Made by a program: the position numbers and the translations under genes. The notes beneath the pieces are model-generated. The model did not search any database, had not been told where the DNA came from, and saw only the letters and a program-made list of their open reading frames with translations. Positions 19,584-28,294 of a stretch of DNA of 64,000 nucleotides are shown here, piece by piece. The stretch spans positions 124,001 through 188,000 of the forward strand of contig SZOZ01000008.1 in the NCBI GenBank assembly GCA_030263455.1. The letters run 5' to 3'. The DNA comes from Synechococcales cyanobacterium CNB. GTDB lineage: Bacteria > Planctomycetota > Phycisphaerae > Phycisphaerales > UBA1924. Numbering within the stretch: position 1 is the stretch's first letter; every line of letters begins with the position of its first letter.

Positions 19584-20723
19584 CTACTCCGACCGGCGGG
19601 CAAGGTCGCCGCGCTGCCACGCGCGGATGACCGCCCCCGCGACCTCGTCGCACGCCTTCGGGGCGGAGTCGCCGGCGCAGTTTGTCGCTACGAGCACGGC
19701 GAAATCCTTCTCCGGCGCGGCCCAGACCACGCAGAACCACATCGTGTTGCTTCCGGCGTGCGTGAGCGTGCTCCCCCCCGCCCAAGGCCGAGCCGGCGTC
19801 CCCCACCCCATCGCGTACGACTGGGCGTCGGCGTCCTCGTGCATGGCGGCGAAGGAGTCGGGCTTGAGCAGCAGGCCCCGCTCGCCGCGCGCGCCGGCGA
19901 GGTGCAGTCGCACGAACTTCGCCCAGTCCGCGAGGGAGGCGTGGACGGTCCCGGCCGGCGCGAGCACGGCCGGGTTGTCCGCGCGCGGCCCCGGCTCGAC
20001 GGGCGTCCACGAGTCGCCCGTGCGGCGGTGCGCGCGCGGCTGGTCGATCCTGCCTGCGTTGCCGGGCGGTCCGAAGCCGGCCGAGCCCATCTCGAGCGGG
20101 GCGAAGACGCGCTCGCGGACCAGGTCTTCCCACGCCCTGCCCGTGACGCGCTCGCACATCGCGCCGGCGATGATGTACCCGGCGTTGGAGTAGTGCATCG
20201 CGGAACCGGGCTGGACCTCGGGCGCGTCGGCGAAAGCGAGTTCGACGACACGGCGTCGCCGGTCGATCATCGGGCCGGTGAGCGTCCAGAGCCTGGCGTG
20301 CAGTGAGTCGGGTCGGCGATCCTCGGCGAGACCGGAGCGGTGGCGGAGGAACTGCGCGAGCGTGACACCGCGCCATCCCTCGTGGATGGTATCGATCTGG
20401 TCCGCGAAGACCTCGCCGACGGTGGAATCCCAGCGGAGCAATCCTTCCTCGACGAGCACGCCGCAGAGCGTCGCGGTCATCGCCTTGGTGCATGAGCCGA
20501 GATGCCAGAGGTCATCGCGGGAGACGGGTTGCTCGCTTCCGGCGGCGCGCACGCCCACGGCTTCGAGAGCAACGATCTCGCCCTCGACGATGACGGCAGC
20601 GGCGAGCGCGGGCAGACCGTGCTGAGAACGCCGGGCATTGAGTTCGGCAGCGAGTGTCCAGTCCTGTGCGAAGACCGACTGCCCCAGGATGCACAGGAAC
20701 ACGAGTACGATCCGAAGAGCCAT
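19584..20723 (-). CDS. Exported serine hydrolase (class C beta-lactamase / D-Ala-D-Ala peptidase family)
   Basis: The 379-residue protein has a signal peptide (MALRIVLVFLCILGQSVFAQ) and the three family motifs: S-x-x-K in GSCTKAMTATLCG (about residue 71), Y-x-N in MHYSNAGYIIAG (about 165) and H-x-G in LTHAGSNTMWF near the end. Members include class C beta-lactamases, penicillin-binding proteins and esterases; sequence alone does not decide among them. GGAGGCAGGCGT directly before the ATG at 20723 decides the start against in-frame ATGs at 20741 and 20753. The stop codons of this gene and smc face each other with six bases between. Confidence 0.88.
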   Translation of the reverse strand: MALRIVLVFLCILGQSVFAQDWTLAAELNARRSQHGLPALAAAVIVEGEIVALEAVGVRAAGSEQPVSRDDLWHLGSCTKAMTATLCGVLVEEGLLRWDSTVGEVFADQIDTIHEGWRGVTLAQFLRHRSGLAEDRRPDSLHARLWTLTGPMIDRRRRVVELAFADAPEVQPGSAMHYSNAGYIIAGAMCERVTGRAWEDLVRERVFAPLEMGSAGFGPPGNAGRIDQPRAHRRTGDSWTPVEPGPRADNPAVLAPAGTVHASLADWAKFVRLHLAGARGERGLLLKPDSFAAMHEDADAQSYAMGWGTPARPWAGGSTLTHAGSNTMWFCVVWAAPEKDFAVLVATNCAGDSAPKACDEVAGAVIRAWQRGDLARRSE

Positions 20724-20796
20724 ACGCCTGCCTCCATCCATGGCCTGGTTCATGACTAAACCACGGCTCAAGTCCTGACACGCACCGGCGGTGGGT

Positions 20797-21780
20797 TCAC
20801 TCGACGAGCACACCCCCCACAAGTTCCCCGATCCCCGCTGTGCCATGCCTTCCCACCCACCGCTCCAGGCCGCGGACGACGCGCACCGGTGAGCGTGGGT
20901 CGGCAAAGAGCGCGGTGCCCATCTGCACCGCGCTTGCGCCGGCGAGGATGAGTTCGGCGGCATCGTCCCATGTCTGCACGCCGCCGCAGCCGATGATGGG
21001 CGTGCCGGTGTCGCGGCAGACGAGCCGGTGCGCGTCGTAGACGAGTTTGACGGCGATGGGGTGCACGGCAGGCCCGCTCAGCCCGCCGGTCACGTTCGCC
21101 AATCGCGGCCTTCGCGTCGCGGGGTCGATCGCCATCGCGGGCACGGTGTTCGCGATCGTCAGGGCGTCCGCGCCGGGTCGGCTGTTCGGCCCGCTCGGCA
21201 CAGCCCCTGCCTCGATCGCGGCCCGCGCGAGGTCGGCGATGCCGTGCGGCGTGCCGATGGCCACCGGGCTGAGTTTCACGAACATCCGAGTTCGCGGGAG
21301 CGCGGCCCGGACAGCCCCCACCAGTTCGCGCAGCAGCCGGGGGTCTGCGCCAAACTCGGTTCCATGGCGCACGTTCGGACAGGAAACGTTCAGTTCTACC
21401 GCAGCGATCGCTTCGATCTCGCCCATCGCTCCCGCGACGAGGACGTAGTCATCCACGGAGAAGCCCGCGACGGAGCCAACGATTGCCGTCGGCACGCTGG
21501 GGATCCGTGGCGCGACGTGGGCCTCGAAGGCGTCCAGCCCGACGTTCGCCAGGCCGATCGAGTTGAGCATCCCCGCCTTGGATTCGAGGATGCGCCAGGT
21601 CGCGTTCCCCTCGCGAGGCTGGGGGGTGATCGACTTCGTCACAACCGCTCCGAGCTGGCCCAAGTCGAGTACATCCGCCATCTCGTCGAGCGTGCCGGCG
21701 GTCCCAGCGGCCAGCATGACGGGATTGCGCAGCCGCAATCCGGCAAGGTCGGTCACGAGCGTCGAGTCCCGGTGGTTCAT
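20797..21780 (-). CDS. pyrD: Dihydroorotate dehydrogenase, class 1 (type B)
   Basis: The 327-residue flavoenzyme oxidises dihydroorotate to orotate in pyrimidine synthesis. The FMN-binding N-terminus is NPVMLAAGTAG. SKAGMLNSIGLAN is a substrate-binding segment. NVSCPN carries the catalytic base as cysteine, which marks class 1; the length and the NAD-type features suggest subclass 1B. FVKLSPV, IANTVPAM, GGLSGPAVHPIA and IIGCGGV complete the TIM barrel. Class 1B enzymes usually pair with an electron-transfer subunit, PyrK, which is not in the window. It is encoded 73 bases upstream of the serine hydrolase on the same strand. Confidence 0.93.
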   Translation of the reverse strand: MNHRDSTLVTDLAGLRLRNPVMLAAGTAGTLDEMADVLDLGQLGAVVTKSITPQPREGNATWRILESKAGMLNSIGLANVGLDAFEAHVAPRIPSVPTAIVGSVAGFSVDDYVLVAGAMGEIEAIAAVELNVSCPNVRHGTEFGADPRLLRELVGAVRAALPRTRMFVKLSPVAIGTPHGIADLARAAIEAGAVPSGPNSRPGADALTIANTVPAMAIDPATRRPRLANVTGGLSGPAVHPIAVKLVYDAHRLVCRDTGTPIIGCGGVQTWDDAAELILAGASAVQMGTALFADPRSPVRVVRGLERWVGRHGTAGIGELVGGVLVE

Positions 21781-21885
21781 CCTGTTCCGTAGCCTACTCC
21801 GCCCTGACTGTCTCGGTGTCCTCCGGGCGGCTTTCGGATCCTGCGCGTTGCGCCCGAATCACAGCGGCAGCGGCTATGGTTGGAC

Positions 21886-22503
21886 ATGGACGTCGAGCAA
21901 CGGATCGCCCAGTTCGAGAAGATGGCTCTCGAAGACCCCGACAACGACATGGCCCACTTCTCGCTTGGGGGCGCGTACAACCAGGCGGGCCGGTTCGCCG
22001 AGGCGGCGGCCAGTTACCAGCGGTGCATCGCGCTGAATCCCGGCATGTCGAAGGCGTACCAGCTCGCCGGGGCCGCGCTCATGGCGTGCGGGCGCGAGGA
22101 CGAGGCGGCTGAGGTGCTGACGCGGGGGTATGCCGCCGCGGCGGAGCGTGGCGACCTGATGCCGAAGAAGGCGATCGGGGAACTGCTGGAACGGCTCGGT
22201 CGGCCTGTTCCCGAGGTTCGTTCGGCCGCCCAGGCGCGCGCCCCCACTGCCGGCGGGTTCGTGTGCCGGCGCACGGGCCGGCCGGGGACGAAGATGGACC
22301 GCCCCCCCTTCCGCGGCCCTATCGGCGAGTGGATCGCGGCGAACATCTCGCGTGAGACCTGGGAGTCATGGATCGCGCAGGGCACCAAGGTGATCAACGA
22401 GTTGCGGCTGGACCTGAGCCGAGATGAGGACGCGGCAACTTACGACCAGCACATGAGGGAGTTCCTCGGCATGGAAGATGCCGATAAGCCGGGTCGGCAT
22501 TAG
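21886..22503 (+). CDS. TPR domain fused to YggX-type Fe(2+)-trafficking domain
   Basis: Residues about 5-100 of this 205-residue protein are tetratricopeptide repeats (MAHFSLGGAYNQAGRFAEAAASYQRCIALNP, shown here only in part: GAYNQAGRFAEAA). Residues about 125-200 match the YggX family: FVCRRTGRPGTKMDRPPF, EWIAANISRETWESW and GTKVINELRLDL, the last aligning with the LINE-R-LNL region. YggX (about 90 residues alone) protects iron-sulphur clusters and may handle Fe(2+). The single conserved Cys near the YggX N-terminus is present. The ATG at 21886 is used; a TTG two codons earlier is possible. It is divergent from pyrD. Confidence 0.85.
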   Translation: MDVEQRIAQFEKMALEDPDNDMAHFSLGGAYNQAGRFAEAAASYQRCIALNPGMSKAYQLAGAALMACGREDEAAEVLTRGYAAAAERGDLMPKKAIGELLERLGRPVPEVRSAAQARAPTAGGFVCRRTGRPGTKMDRPPFRGPIGEWIAANISRETWESWIAQGTKVINELRLDLSRDEDAATYDQHMREFLGMEDADKPGRH

Positions 22504-22688
22504 ACCCCGAGGAAACTCCGAATCGGGTTTGCGATGCCCGAACATCCATGAGACATCGGCCCGAAATCGGCCGTTTTCTCGGGAAACGGTCTTGAGACGA
22601 ACCGCGGAACCCTTTACGCTGGGCGGCAGTAGGAACCGCTGTGTCGCGGTCTGAGAGAGTGTTCCCCGAGATCGAGAGGAGACAGGAC

Positions 22689-23198
22689 ATGAAGAAGCTC
22701 GCTGTTCTGCCGCTTGTGTGCGGCCTGGCTGTCGCGTCCCACGCGTCGGCGATGGATTACGTGTTCAACTTCGGCAACGTTCTGATCACGCCTGCCAACC
22801 CGCAGTCGCAGAACGCGAACCTCAGCCCCGGCGCGGGGTGGCAGGTCGTCGGCTTCACGTTCGACGGCTATTACAACTACACGCACTCGTTCTTCGCCAC
22901 CGACGCCCGCCTGGACATCTTCGGGCCGGGCGGTTTCCACTACGCGGTCGGCGGGTACGACAACTACTCCGGCAACCCGTGGCAGTTCGGCGACGGCGAG
23001 GGTCAGAAGACCCACACCGCGGCGATCGGACCCGTGAACGCCAACGGCAACTGGACGGTCCAGATCATCAACGACTGGGCCCCCAGCAGCGGCCACAACT
23101 GGTCGAACCTGACCGTCACCCTGCACATGGTCCCCGCGCCCGGCGGCCTCGCGCTGCTCGGCCTGGCTGGCGCGGCCGCGTTCCGTCGCCGGCGTTGA
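22689..23198 (+). CDS. Secreted PEP-CTERM-like protein with proprotein-convertase-P-like jelly roll
   Basis: The 169-residue protein starts after GAGAGGAGACAGG and has a signal peptide (about residues 1-20, ending SHASA). The body (about 21-145) ends with GPVNANGNWTVQIIND and NWSNLTVTLHM. This resembles the last strands of P/Homo-B (proprotein convertase P) domains, where NGTW-L-V and a closing WSL-L strand are typical. The assignment is suggestive rather than certain. The tail VPAPGGLALLGLAGAAAFRRRR is the sorting signal. A hairpin with T-rich tail follows (23232-23263). Confidence 0.8.
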   Translation: MKKLAVLPLVCGLAVASHASAMDYVFNFGNVLITPANPQSQNANLSPGAGWQVVGFTFDGYYNYTHSFFATDARLDIFGPGGFHYAVGGYDNYSGNPWQFGDGEGQKTHTAAIGPVNANGNWTVQIINDWAPSSGHNWSNLTVTLHMVPAPGGLALLGLAGAAAFRRRR

Positions 23199-23231
23199 TA
23201 TCGCCTCCTGAATCGCAGTGACAACACACGA

Positions 23232-23263
23232 GCGGCCCCGGCGTTCTGTCGGGGTCGCTTCTT
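23232..23263 (+). terminator. Intrinsic terminator after the 22689-23198 gene
   Basis: GCGGCCCCG pairs with CGGGGTCGC (one G-T pair) around a 9-base loop and is followed by TTCTTTC on the plus strand, 33 bases past the stop codon. Confidence 0.8.
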
Positions 23264-23295
23264 TCATTGGGCTTGGCGATGCCCGTTGACACGTC

Positions 23296-23324
23296 AAAAC
23301 GCCCCGGGGGCGGCTCCCGGGGCG
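23296..23324 (-). terminator. Intrinsic terminator of rpsA
   Basis: CGCCCCGGG and CCCGGGGCG form a perfect 9-bp stem with a 7-base loop. On the minus strand it is followed by GTTTTGACG. It lies 30 bases past the rpsA stop codon. Confidence 0.8.
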
Positions 23325-23353
23325 GAGGGTTCAGAAGGGGATGGTGTTGCCGG

Positions 23354-25114
23354 TCAGGGCAGGCGTATCTTGTCGCTGCCGAGGGCGTCGTGGGCGTCCA
23401 TGCCGCCGCGCTTCGGGCTGGGGGCCGGGCGTCCCGAGTCGTCGTCGCGTTCGTCGCCGCCGGTGGTGTCGCCCCACTGCGCCCGCTTGAGTGAGAGGCC
23501 GATCTTTCGGTCGGCGGTATCGACGCGGAGAATCTTGACGTCGATCTCGTCGCCGGGCTTGACGACGTCCTGGGGGTTCTCGACCTTGTGGTCGGCGAGT
23601 TCGGAGATGTGGAGAAGGCCCTCGAGATCGTCTTCGAGTTCGACGAAGACGCCGAAGTTGGTGATCTTGGTGACCTTGCCGCGGACGACCATGCCCGGCT
23701 TGTATGCCGAGGGGATGGCTTCGAGCCACGGGTCCTCGGTGAGTTGCTTGATGCCGAGGCTGATGCGCTGCTTCTCGCGGTCGACGTCGAGGACGACGCA
23801 GCGGACGACGTCGCCCTTCTTGACGACCTCGTTGGGGTGCGTGACCTTCTTGGTCCAGGACATGTCGGTGACGTGGAGGAGGCCGTCGATTCCCGGCTCG
23901 ATCTCGACGAACGCGCCGTAGTTGGCGAGGTTGCGGACCGCGCCCTCGACGATGGTGCCCGGGGGGTACTTCTCGCCGACGAGTTCCCACGGGTTGACCT
24001 CGGTCTGCTTCATGCCGAGGCTGATTTCCTGCTTGTTCTTGTCCACGTCGAGGATGACGACGTCGACCTTGTCTCCCTGGTTGAGAACCTCGGAGGGGTG
24101 GTTGATGCGGCGAGTCCACGACATCTCGGAGATGTGGACGAGTCCCTCGATGCCGTCGTCGAGGCGGACGAACGCGCCGTAGGACATGATGTTGACGACC
24201 TCGCCGGTGACGCGTGCGCCGACGGGGTACTTCTTCTCGATCTCCTCCCAGGGGGAGGTTTCCTTCTGCTTGAGTCCGAGGGCGATCTTCTCCTTCTCCA
24301 TGTCGATGTTGAGGATTTTGACCTCGATCTTGTCGTCGATCTTGAGGAGTTCGCTGGGATGGTTGATGCGACCCCACGACATGTCGGTGATGTGGAGCAG
24401 TCCATCGATCCCGCCCAGGTCGACGAACGCGCCGAAGTCGGCGATGTTCTTGACGGTGCCGGTGACGATGTCGCCTTCCTTGAGCGTGGAGAGCAGTCGC
24501 TTCTTGGCGGCGTCGCGCTCTTCCTCGATCAGTTTGCGTCGGCTGATGACGATGTTGCGGCGTTCGGTGTCGATCTTCAGGATCTGCGCCCGCACGCGGC
24601 GGCCGACGAAATCGCCGATCTCGTGCGGCCTGCGGATGTCCACCTGGCTCGCGGGCAGGAAGACCGGCACGCCGATGTCCACGAGCAGGCCGCCCTTGAT
24701 CTTGCGCATCACCTGCCCCTCGACGACGTCCCCTTCCTTCGTCGAGTCGATGATCCGCTGCCAGTTGAGGATGCGGTCGGCCTTGCGCTTGGAGAGCTGG
24801 ACCAGCCCGCCGTCGCCCTCGATGTTTTCGAGCAGGACGTCCACGGTCTCGCCCGGCTTGATCTCTTCATCGCCGAACTCCTCGCGCGGCACCAGCCCCT
24901 CGCTCTTGAGTCCGACTTCGAGGACCACGTCATCGCCCGCGAACCCGATGACCTTTCCCTTGATGATCTTGCCGGGCGACAGGTCCGCCAGGTTGTCAAC
25001 CAGGAAGGCGTCCATGTGGGCGTCGGCGGGCGACTTGCCCAATGCCTCCGCCAGCAGGCGGTCCGTCTCCGCGTCCGTCAGTCCGAGCGATGCGATCAGC
25101 GTTTCATCAACCAT
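23354..25114 (-). CDS. rpsA: 30S ribosomal protein S1
   Basis: The 586-residue protein contains six S1 (OB-fold) RNA-binding domains. Examples are GKIIKGKVIGFAGDDVVLEV, GDVVEGQVMRKIKGGLLVDI, GDIVTGTVKNIADFGAFVDL, then GARVTGEVVNIMSYGAFVRL, GTIVEGAVRNLANYGAFVEI and GMVVRGKVTKITNFGVFVEL. S1 binds mRNA and helps start translation on structured messages. The C-terminal tail is hydrophilic (Asp/Gly/Pro-rich). The ATG at 25114 (MVDETLIASLGL) is preceded by GAAGGAAC at good spacing. A clear terminator follows. Confidence 0.95.
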   Translation of the reverse strand: MVDETLIASLGLTDAETDRLLAEALGKSPADAHMDAFLVDNLADLSPGKIIKGKVIGFAGDDVVLEVGLKSEGLVPREEFGDEEIKPGETVDVLLENIEGDGGLVQLSKRKADRILNWQRIIDSTKEGDVVEGQVMRKIKGGLLVDIGVPVFLPASQVDIRRPHEIGDFVGRRVRAQILKIDTERRNIVISRRKLIEEERDAAKKRLLSTLKEGDIVTGTVKNIADFGAFVDLGGIDGLLHITDMSWGRINHPSELLKIDDKIEVKILNIDMEKEKIALGLKQKETSPWEEIEKKYPVGARVTGEVVNIMSYGAFVRLDDGIEGLVHISEMSWTRRINHPSEVLNQGDKVDVVILDVDKNKQEISLGMKQTEVNPWELVGEKYPPGTIVEGAVRNLANYGAFVEIEPGIDGLLHVTDMSWTKKVTHPNEVVKKGDVVRCVVLDVDREKQRISLGIKQLTEDPWLEAIPSAYKPGMVVRGKVTKITNFGVFVELEDDLEGLLHISELADHKVENPQDVVKPGDEIDVKILRVDTADRKIGLSLKRAQWGDTTGGDERDDDSGRPAPSPKRGGMDAHDALGSDKIRLP

Positions 25115-25331
25115 GTTGTTCCTTCGATCGATTGTCGGGGCCGCTCCATCGTGCCGCGGTCGGCGTGCGGAAAGGCGGTGCGAACCCCGCGCCGGCGAGC
25201 CTTCGCCCTTCGGCGCGCCCCATCGGGGCTGTTGCAGGCAGGTGGGACCGCTTCCGCGCGCGCGGAATGACCGAGCGGGCCGACCACCGAGAGCTGGACG
25301 GTAGCCCGGCGCGACCGCCAAGGAAAGGCGT

Positions 25332-25703
25332 TTACGCCCCTCCGGGCGGCTCGCCGCGTCCGCTCAGGGCGAGCAGCAGGTCCGGCAACGAGTGGTCGAA
25401 CGCTCCCCGCGTCAGCACCTCGTCGGCCCCGGCATCCCGAGCGGCCTGCAGGCGGGCTTTCTGCACGTGCGGCCCGAAGGCGACGATCCGGACCGTCGCC
25501 CCCGCCTCCGCCCGCGCCAGGGCGATCAGGTCCAGCCCGGCCTCTGCTTCGAGGTCCACGATCAATGCCCGGACGGGGGAGTCCGCCAGCCGTGCCCGGA
25601 GCATGTCAGCGTTGCGGGCGGGTCGGCAGGGGACGGCCAGCGCATCGGCGGTCGCCTTGATGCGGGTCGCCCACAGGAGGTCGGCAGCGGCGTAGAGTAC
25701 CAC
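25332..25703 (-). CDS. Small receiver-like (CheY-fold) protein
   Basis: The predicted 123-residue protein (GTG start at 25703, GGAA upstream) reads like a single alpha/beta receiver domain: VVLYAAADLLWATRIKATAD, then RALIVDLEAEAGLDLIAL, TVRIVAFGPHVQKARLQAARDAGADEVLTR. The Asp in LIVDLE sits where the phospho-acceptor usually is, but the acidic pair expected at the end of strand 1 is replaced by AAAD. It may be a degenerate receiver that is not phosphorylated. No sensor kinase is nearby. It is divergent from gdhA. Confidence 0.6.
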   Translation of the reverse strand: MVLYAAADLLWATRIKATADALAVPCRPARNADMLRARLADSPVRALIVDLEAEAGLDLIALARAEAGATVRIVAFGPHVQKARLQAARDAGADEVLTRGAFDHSLPDLLLALSGRGEPPGGA

Positions 25704-25916
25704 GGTCGTTCCGGGGAAAGTGGAGAGGCCTACCGTACAGACTTCGCCGACGCCAGGCGGGCGCCGGAATCCAGCCGCGGCGTCGCACCGAAGCGACCAA
25801 CTCGCAGCCGTTTGGAATGTTCGGCTCGCCGACCGCCGATGACAAGGTCGGTAGACAACACCGGCTCGCCCTCTCATCGGCGAGACCGGGGCTTGACACC
25901 ACCGGACGTTGCACCC

Positions 25917-27290
25917 ATGACACAGACAGCGACTCCCGCCGCGAAGCCCGCTCCCGCCGTCGGACGAGACCCGATCTTCGACGAGCTCGGCTTCCCCACG
26001 GACCCTGACAACCTCTACCTCCAGACCGTCGCCACCATGCTCCGCGCGGCGGAGTTGCTCGACCTGCGGCACCGAGTTCGCATCATCCTCGCCCAGCCGA
26101 AGAACGAGACCATGGTCCACTTCCCCGTCCGCATGGACGACGGGCACCACAAACTCTTCAAGGGCTACCGCGTCCAGCACAACAACGCCCTGGGCCCGTA
26201 CAAGGGCGGCCTGCGTTTCCACCCCGACGTCCACCTCGACGACGTCAAGGCCCTCGCTCTCCTGATGACCATGAAGTGCTCCCTCGCCCGCGTGCCGTTC
26301 GGCGGGGGCAAGGGCGGCGTGAAGGTCGATCCCCGCGCCCACTCGCCCTCCGAGATGGAGCGCATCACACGCCGCTTCACCTCCGCGATCATGCACCTCA
26401 TCGGCCCGGACTTTGACATCCCCGCCCCCGACGTCGGCACCAACGCGCAGCACATGGCGTGGATCGCCGACACCTACATGATGAGCCAGCCCAGCAACAC
26501 GCCCAACGACGCGCTCCGCGTCGTGACAGGAAAGCCGGTCGAGTTCGGCGGCTCGCTCGGCCGCGAGAAGGCCACGGGACAGGGTGTCGTTGACGTGCTC
26601 ATCGAGATGCTCCCCGAGCTGGGCATCGAACTCAAGGACATGCGGGTGAGCATCCTCGGCTTCGGGAACGTGGGCTCATGGGCCGGGCGCATTCTCGACG
26701 AACTCGGCGCGAAGATCGTCGCCGTCATGGATCACACCGGGGCGATCCGCAACGACGCCGGCTTCGACTGCGAGGCGCTGGCCGCGCACGTCGCGGAGAA
26801 GGGAGGCGTCGCGGGCTTCGGCAAGGGGACCGGCTCCGGCGGCAGCCCGCGCCTGGGCGGCCAGCCGATCTCCGCGGACGAGTTCTACAAGACCGCGGTG
26901 GACGTGTTCATTCCGGCCGCGCTCGAACAGATGATCAAGGAGCGCGAGGCGCGGATGCTCGACTGCAAGGTCGTGGTCGAGGCCGCCAACGCACCCACCG
27001 TCCCCGCGGGCGACCGCGTGCTGAGCGAGCGGGGGATCGAGGTCATCCCGGCCATTCTCGCCAACTCGGGCGGCGTGACGGTCTCCTACTTCGAGTGGGT
27101 GCAGAACAAGTCGTGCGTCACGTGGGATGCCGAGACCGTGGACAAGGAGCTCAACCGCCACATGGTGATGGCCGCGCGGCGCACCGTGCTCGCCCGCCAG
27201 CGATACGGCTGCGACATGCGCACCGCCGCTTACGTGGCCGCGCTCGACCACATCGGCAAGGTCTACGCCGTCCGCGGCATCTTCCCGTGA
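25917..27290 (+). CDS. gdhA: Glutamate dehydrogenase (Glu/Leu/Phe/Val family)
   Basis: The 457-residue enzyme interconverts glutamate with 2-oxoglutarate and ammonia. The substrate-site segment NALGPYKGGLRFHP is followed by MKCSLARVPFGGGKGGVKVDP with the catalytic Lys, then DIPAPDVGT with the catalytic Asp. The Rossmann motif is GFGNVGSWAG (about residue 248). ANSGGVTVSYFEW is the C-terminal signature. The ATG at 25917 directly follows an upstream region without protein-like sequence. A strong terminator follows at 27320. NAD versus NADP use cannot be settled from sequence reading. Confidence 0.94.
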   Translation: MTQTATPAAKPAPAVGRDPIFDELGFPTDPDNLYLQTVATMLRAAELLDLRHRVRIILAQPKNETMVHFPVRMDDGHHKLFKGYRVQHNNALGPYKGGLRFHPDVHLDDVKALALLMTMKCSLARVPFGGGKGGVKVDPRAHSPSEMERITRRFTSAIMHLIGPDFDIPAPDVGTNAQHMAWIADTYMMSQPSNTPNDALRVVTGKPVEFGGSLGREKATGQGVVDVLIEMLPELGIELKDMRVSILGFGNVGSWAGRILDELGAKIVAVMDHTGAIRNDAGFDCEALAAHVAEKGGVAGFGKGTGSGGSPRLGGQPISADEFYKTAVDVFIPAALEQMIKEREARMLDCKVVVEAANAPTVPAGDRVLSERGIEVIPAILANSGGVTVSYFEWVQNKSCVTWDAETVDKELNRHMVMAARRTVLARQRYGCDMRTAAYVAALDHIGKVYAVRGIFP

Positions 27291-27319
27291 ACCGCTGACA
27301 ACCCGTCGATCACACGACG

Positions 27320-27353
27320 CAGGCCCGCCGTCCACCCCCGGCGGGCCTGTTTC
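27320..27353 (+). terminator. Intrinsic terminator of gdhA
   Basis: CAGGCCCGCC and GGCGGGCCTG form a 10-bp stem with a 10-base C-rich loop, followed by TTTC. It begins 30 bases past the gdhA stop. Confidence 0.8.
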
Positions 27354-27508
27354 ATGCTCGGCCCCCGGGGTTGGCGTGACGTGGCGTGTGAAGGTTTGAC
27401 GGCGGTCGGCACTTGCTCGCGCTTCATGCCCGATATGAACGTGCGAATGGTAAGCGTGCGGCACACCAGCGTCGGCTTGAAGCGGCCGGCGCCGGTGGCA
27501 CAGGCCGG

Positions 27509-28258
27509 TCAATACATCGTCAGCCCGCCGTCGACGGCGATCACCTGGCCGGTCAGGTAGCCGGCGTCGTCGCTGGTGGCGTATGCGACGGCGGCGGCGA
27601 TGTCCTCCGGGGTGCCGAGGCGCTTGACCGCCATGGTCTCCTTGACCTTTTCGACGATGGTCTCGGGGAGGCCTGCTGTCATGTCGGTCTCGACGAAGCC
27701 GGGGGCGATGAGGTTGCAGGTGATGCCCTTGGAACCGAGTTCGCGCGCGACGGTCTTCGTGAGACCGACGAGGCCCGCCTTGGCTGCTGCGTAGTTGGCC
27801 TGTCCGGGGTTGCCCATCAGGCCGCTGGTCGAGCCGATGTTGACGATGCGCCCGAAGCGGTTCTTCATCATTGGGCGTGCGGCGGCGCGGATGGCGACGA
27901 ACGCACTGGTCAGGTTCACGCGCAGCACCTCATCCCACTCGGCGTCGGTCATGCGCAGCAGGAGGTTGTCGCGAGTGATGCCCGCGTTGTTCACGAGGAT
28001 GTCAAGGCGGCCGAGTTCGCTGGCGACTTCGTCGATCGCTGCGGCGAGAGCGTCGGCGTGGCCGACGTCGACGGCCTTCACCCACGCGGAGCCGCCCGCT
28101 TCCTCGATCGTCGAGCGGACCTCGGTGAGGGGGCCTTCGGAACGCGCCACCAGGACGACGCGCCGCCCCTCGCGCGCCAGACGCACGGCCGCCGCGCGCC
28201 CGATGCCGCGGCTGGCTCCGGTTACGATCGCCACCCGGGCGTCGTCCGCATTGGTCAT
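27509..28258 (-). CDS. fabG: 3-oxoacyl-[acyl-carrier-protein] reductase
   Basis: The 249-residue short-chain dehydrogenase performs the first reduction of the fatty acid elongation cycle with NADPH. TGASRGIGRA is the cofactor motif, NNAGITRDNLLLRM is a FabG signature, and the catalytic Ser (NIGSTSGLMG) and Tyr-Lys (NYAAAKAG) follow. The C-terminus (DDAGYLTGQVIAVDGGLTMY) is typical. It is the last gene of the minus-strand fatty acid locus, separated from fabD by a lipoprotein gene. No acpP follows; the next gene (gdhA) is convergent. Confidence 0.94.
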   Translation of the reverse strand: MTNADDARVAIVTGASRGIGRAAAVRLAREGRRVVLVARSEGPLTEVRSTIEEAGGSAWVKAVDVGHADALAAAIDEVASELGRLDILVNNAGITRDNLLLRMTDAEWDEVLRVNLTSAFVAIRAAARPMMKNRFGRIVNIGSTSGLMGNPGQANYAAAKAGLVGLTKTVARELGSKGITCNLIAPGFVETDMTAGLPETIVEKVKETMAVKRLGTPEDIAAAVAYATSDDAGYLTGQVIAVDGGLTMY

Positions 28259-28294
28259 GGTCTGCCCCTTGGCTCGTGTCGGCCCGGTGCGAGT

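Noticed and set aside
23588-25270. Long open frame antisense to rpsA
   Set aside because: It is made of Asp/Val/Glu-rich repeats that simply reflect the complement of the S1 repeats.
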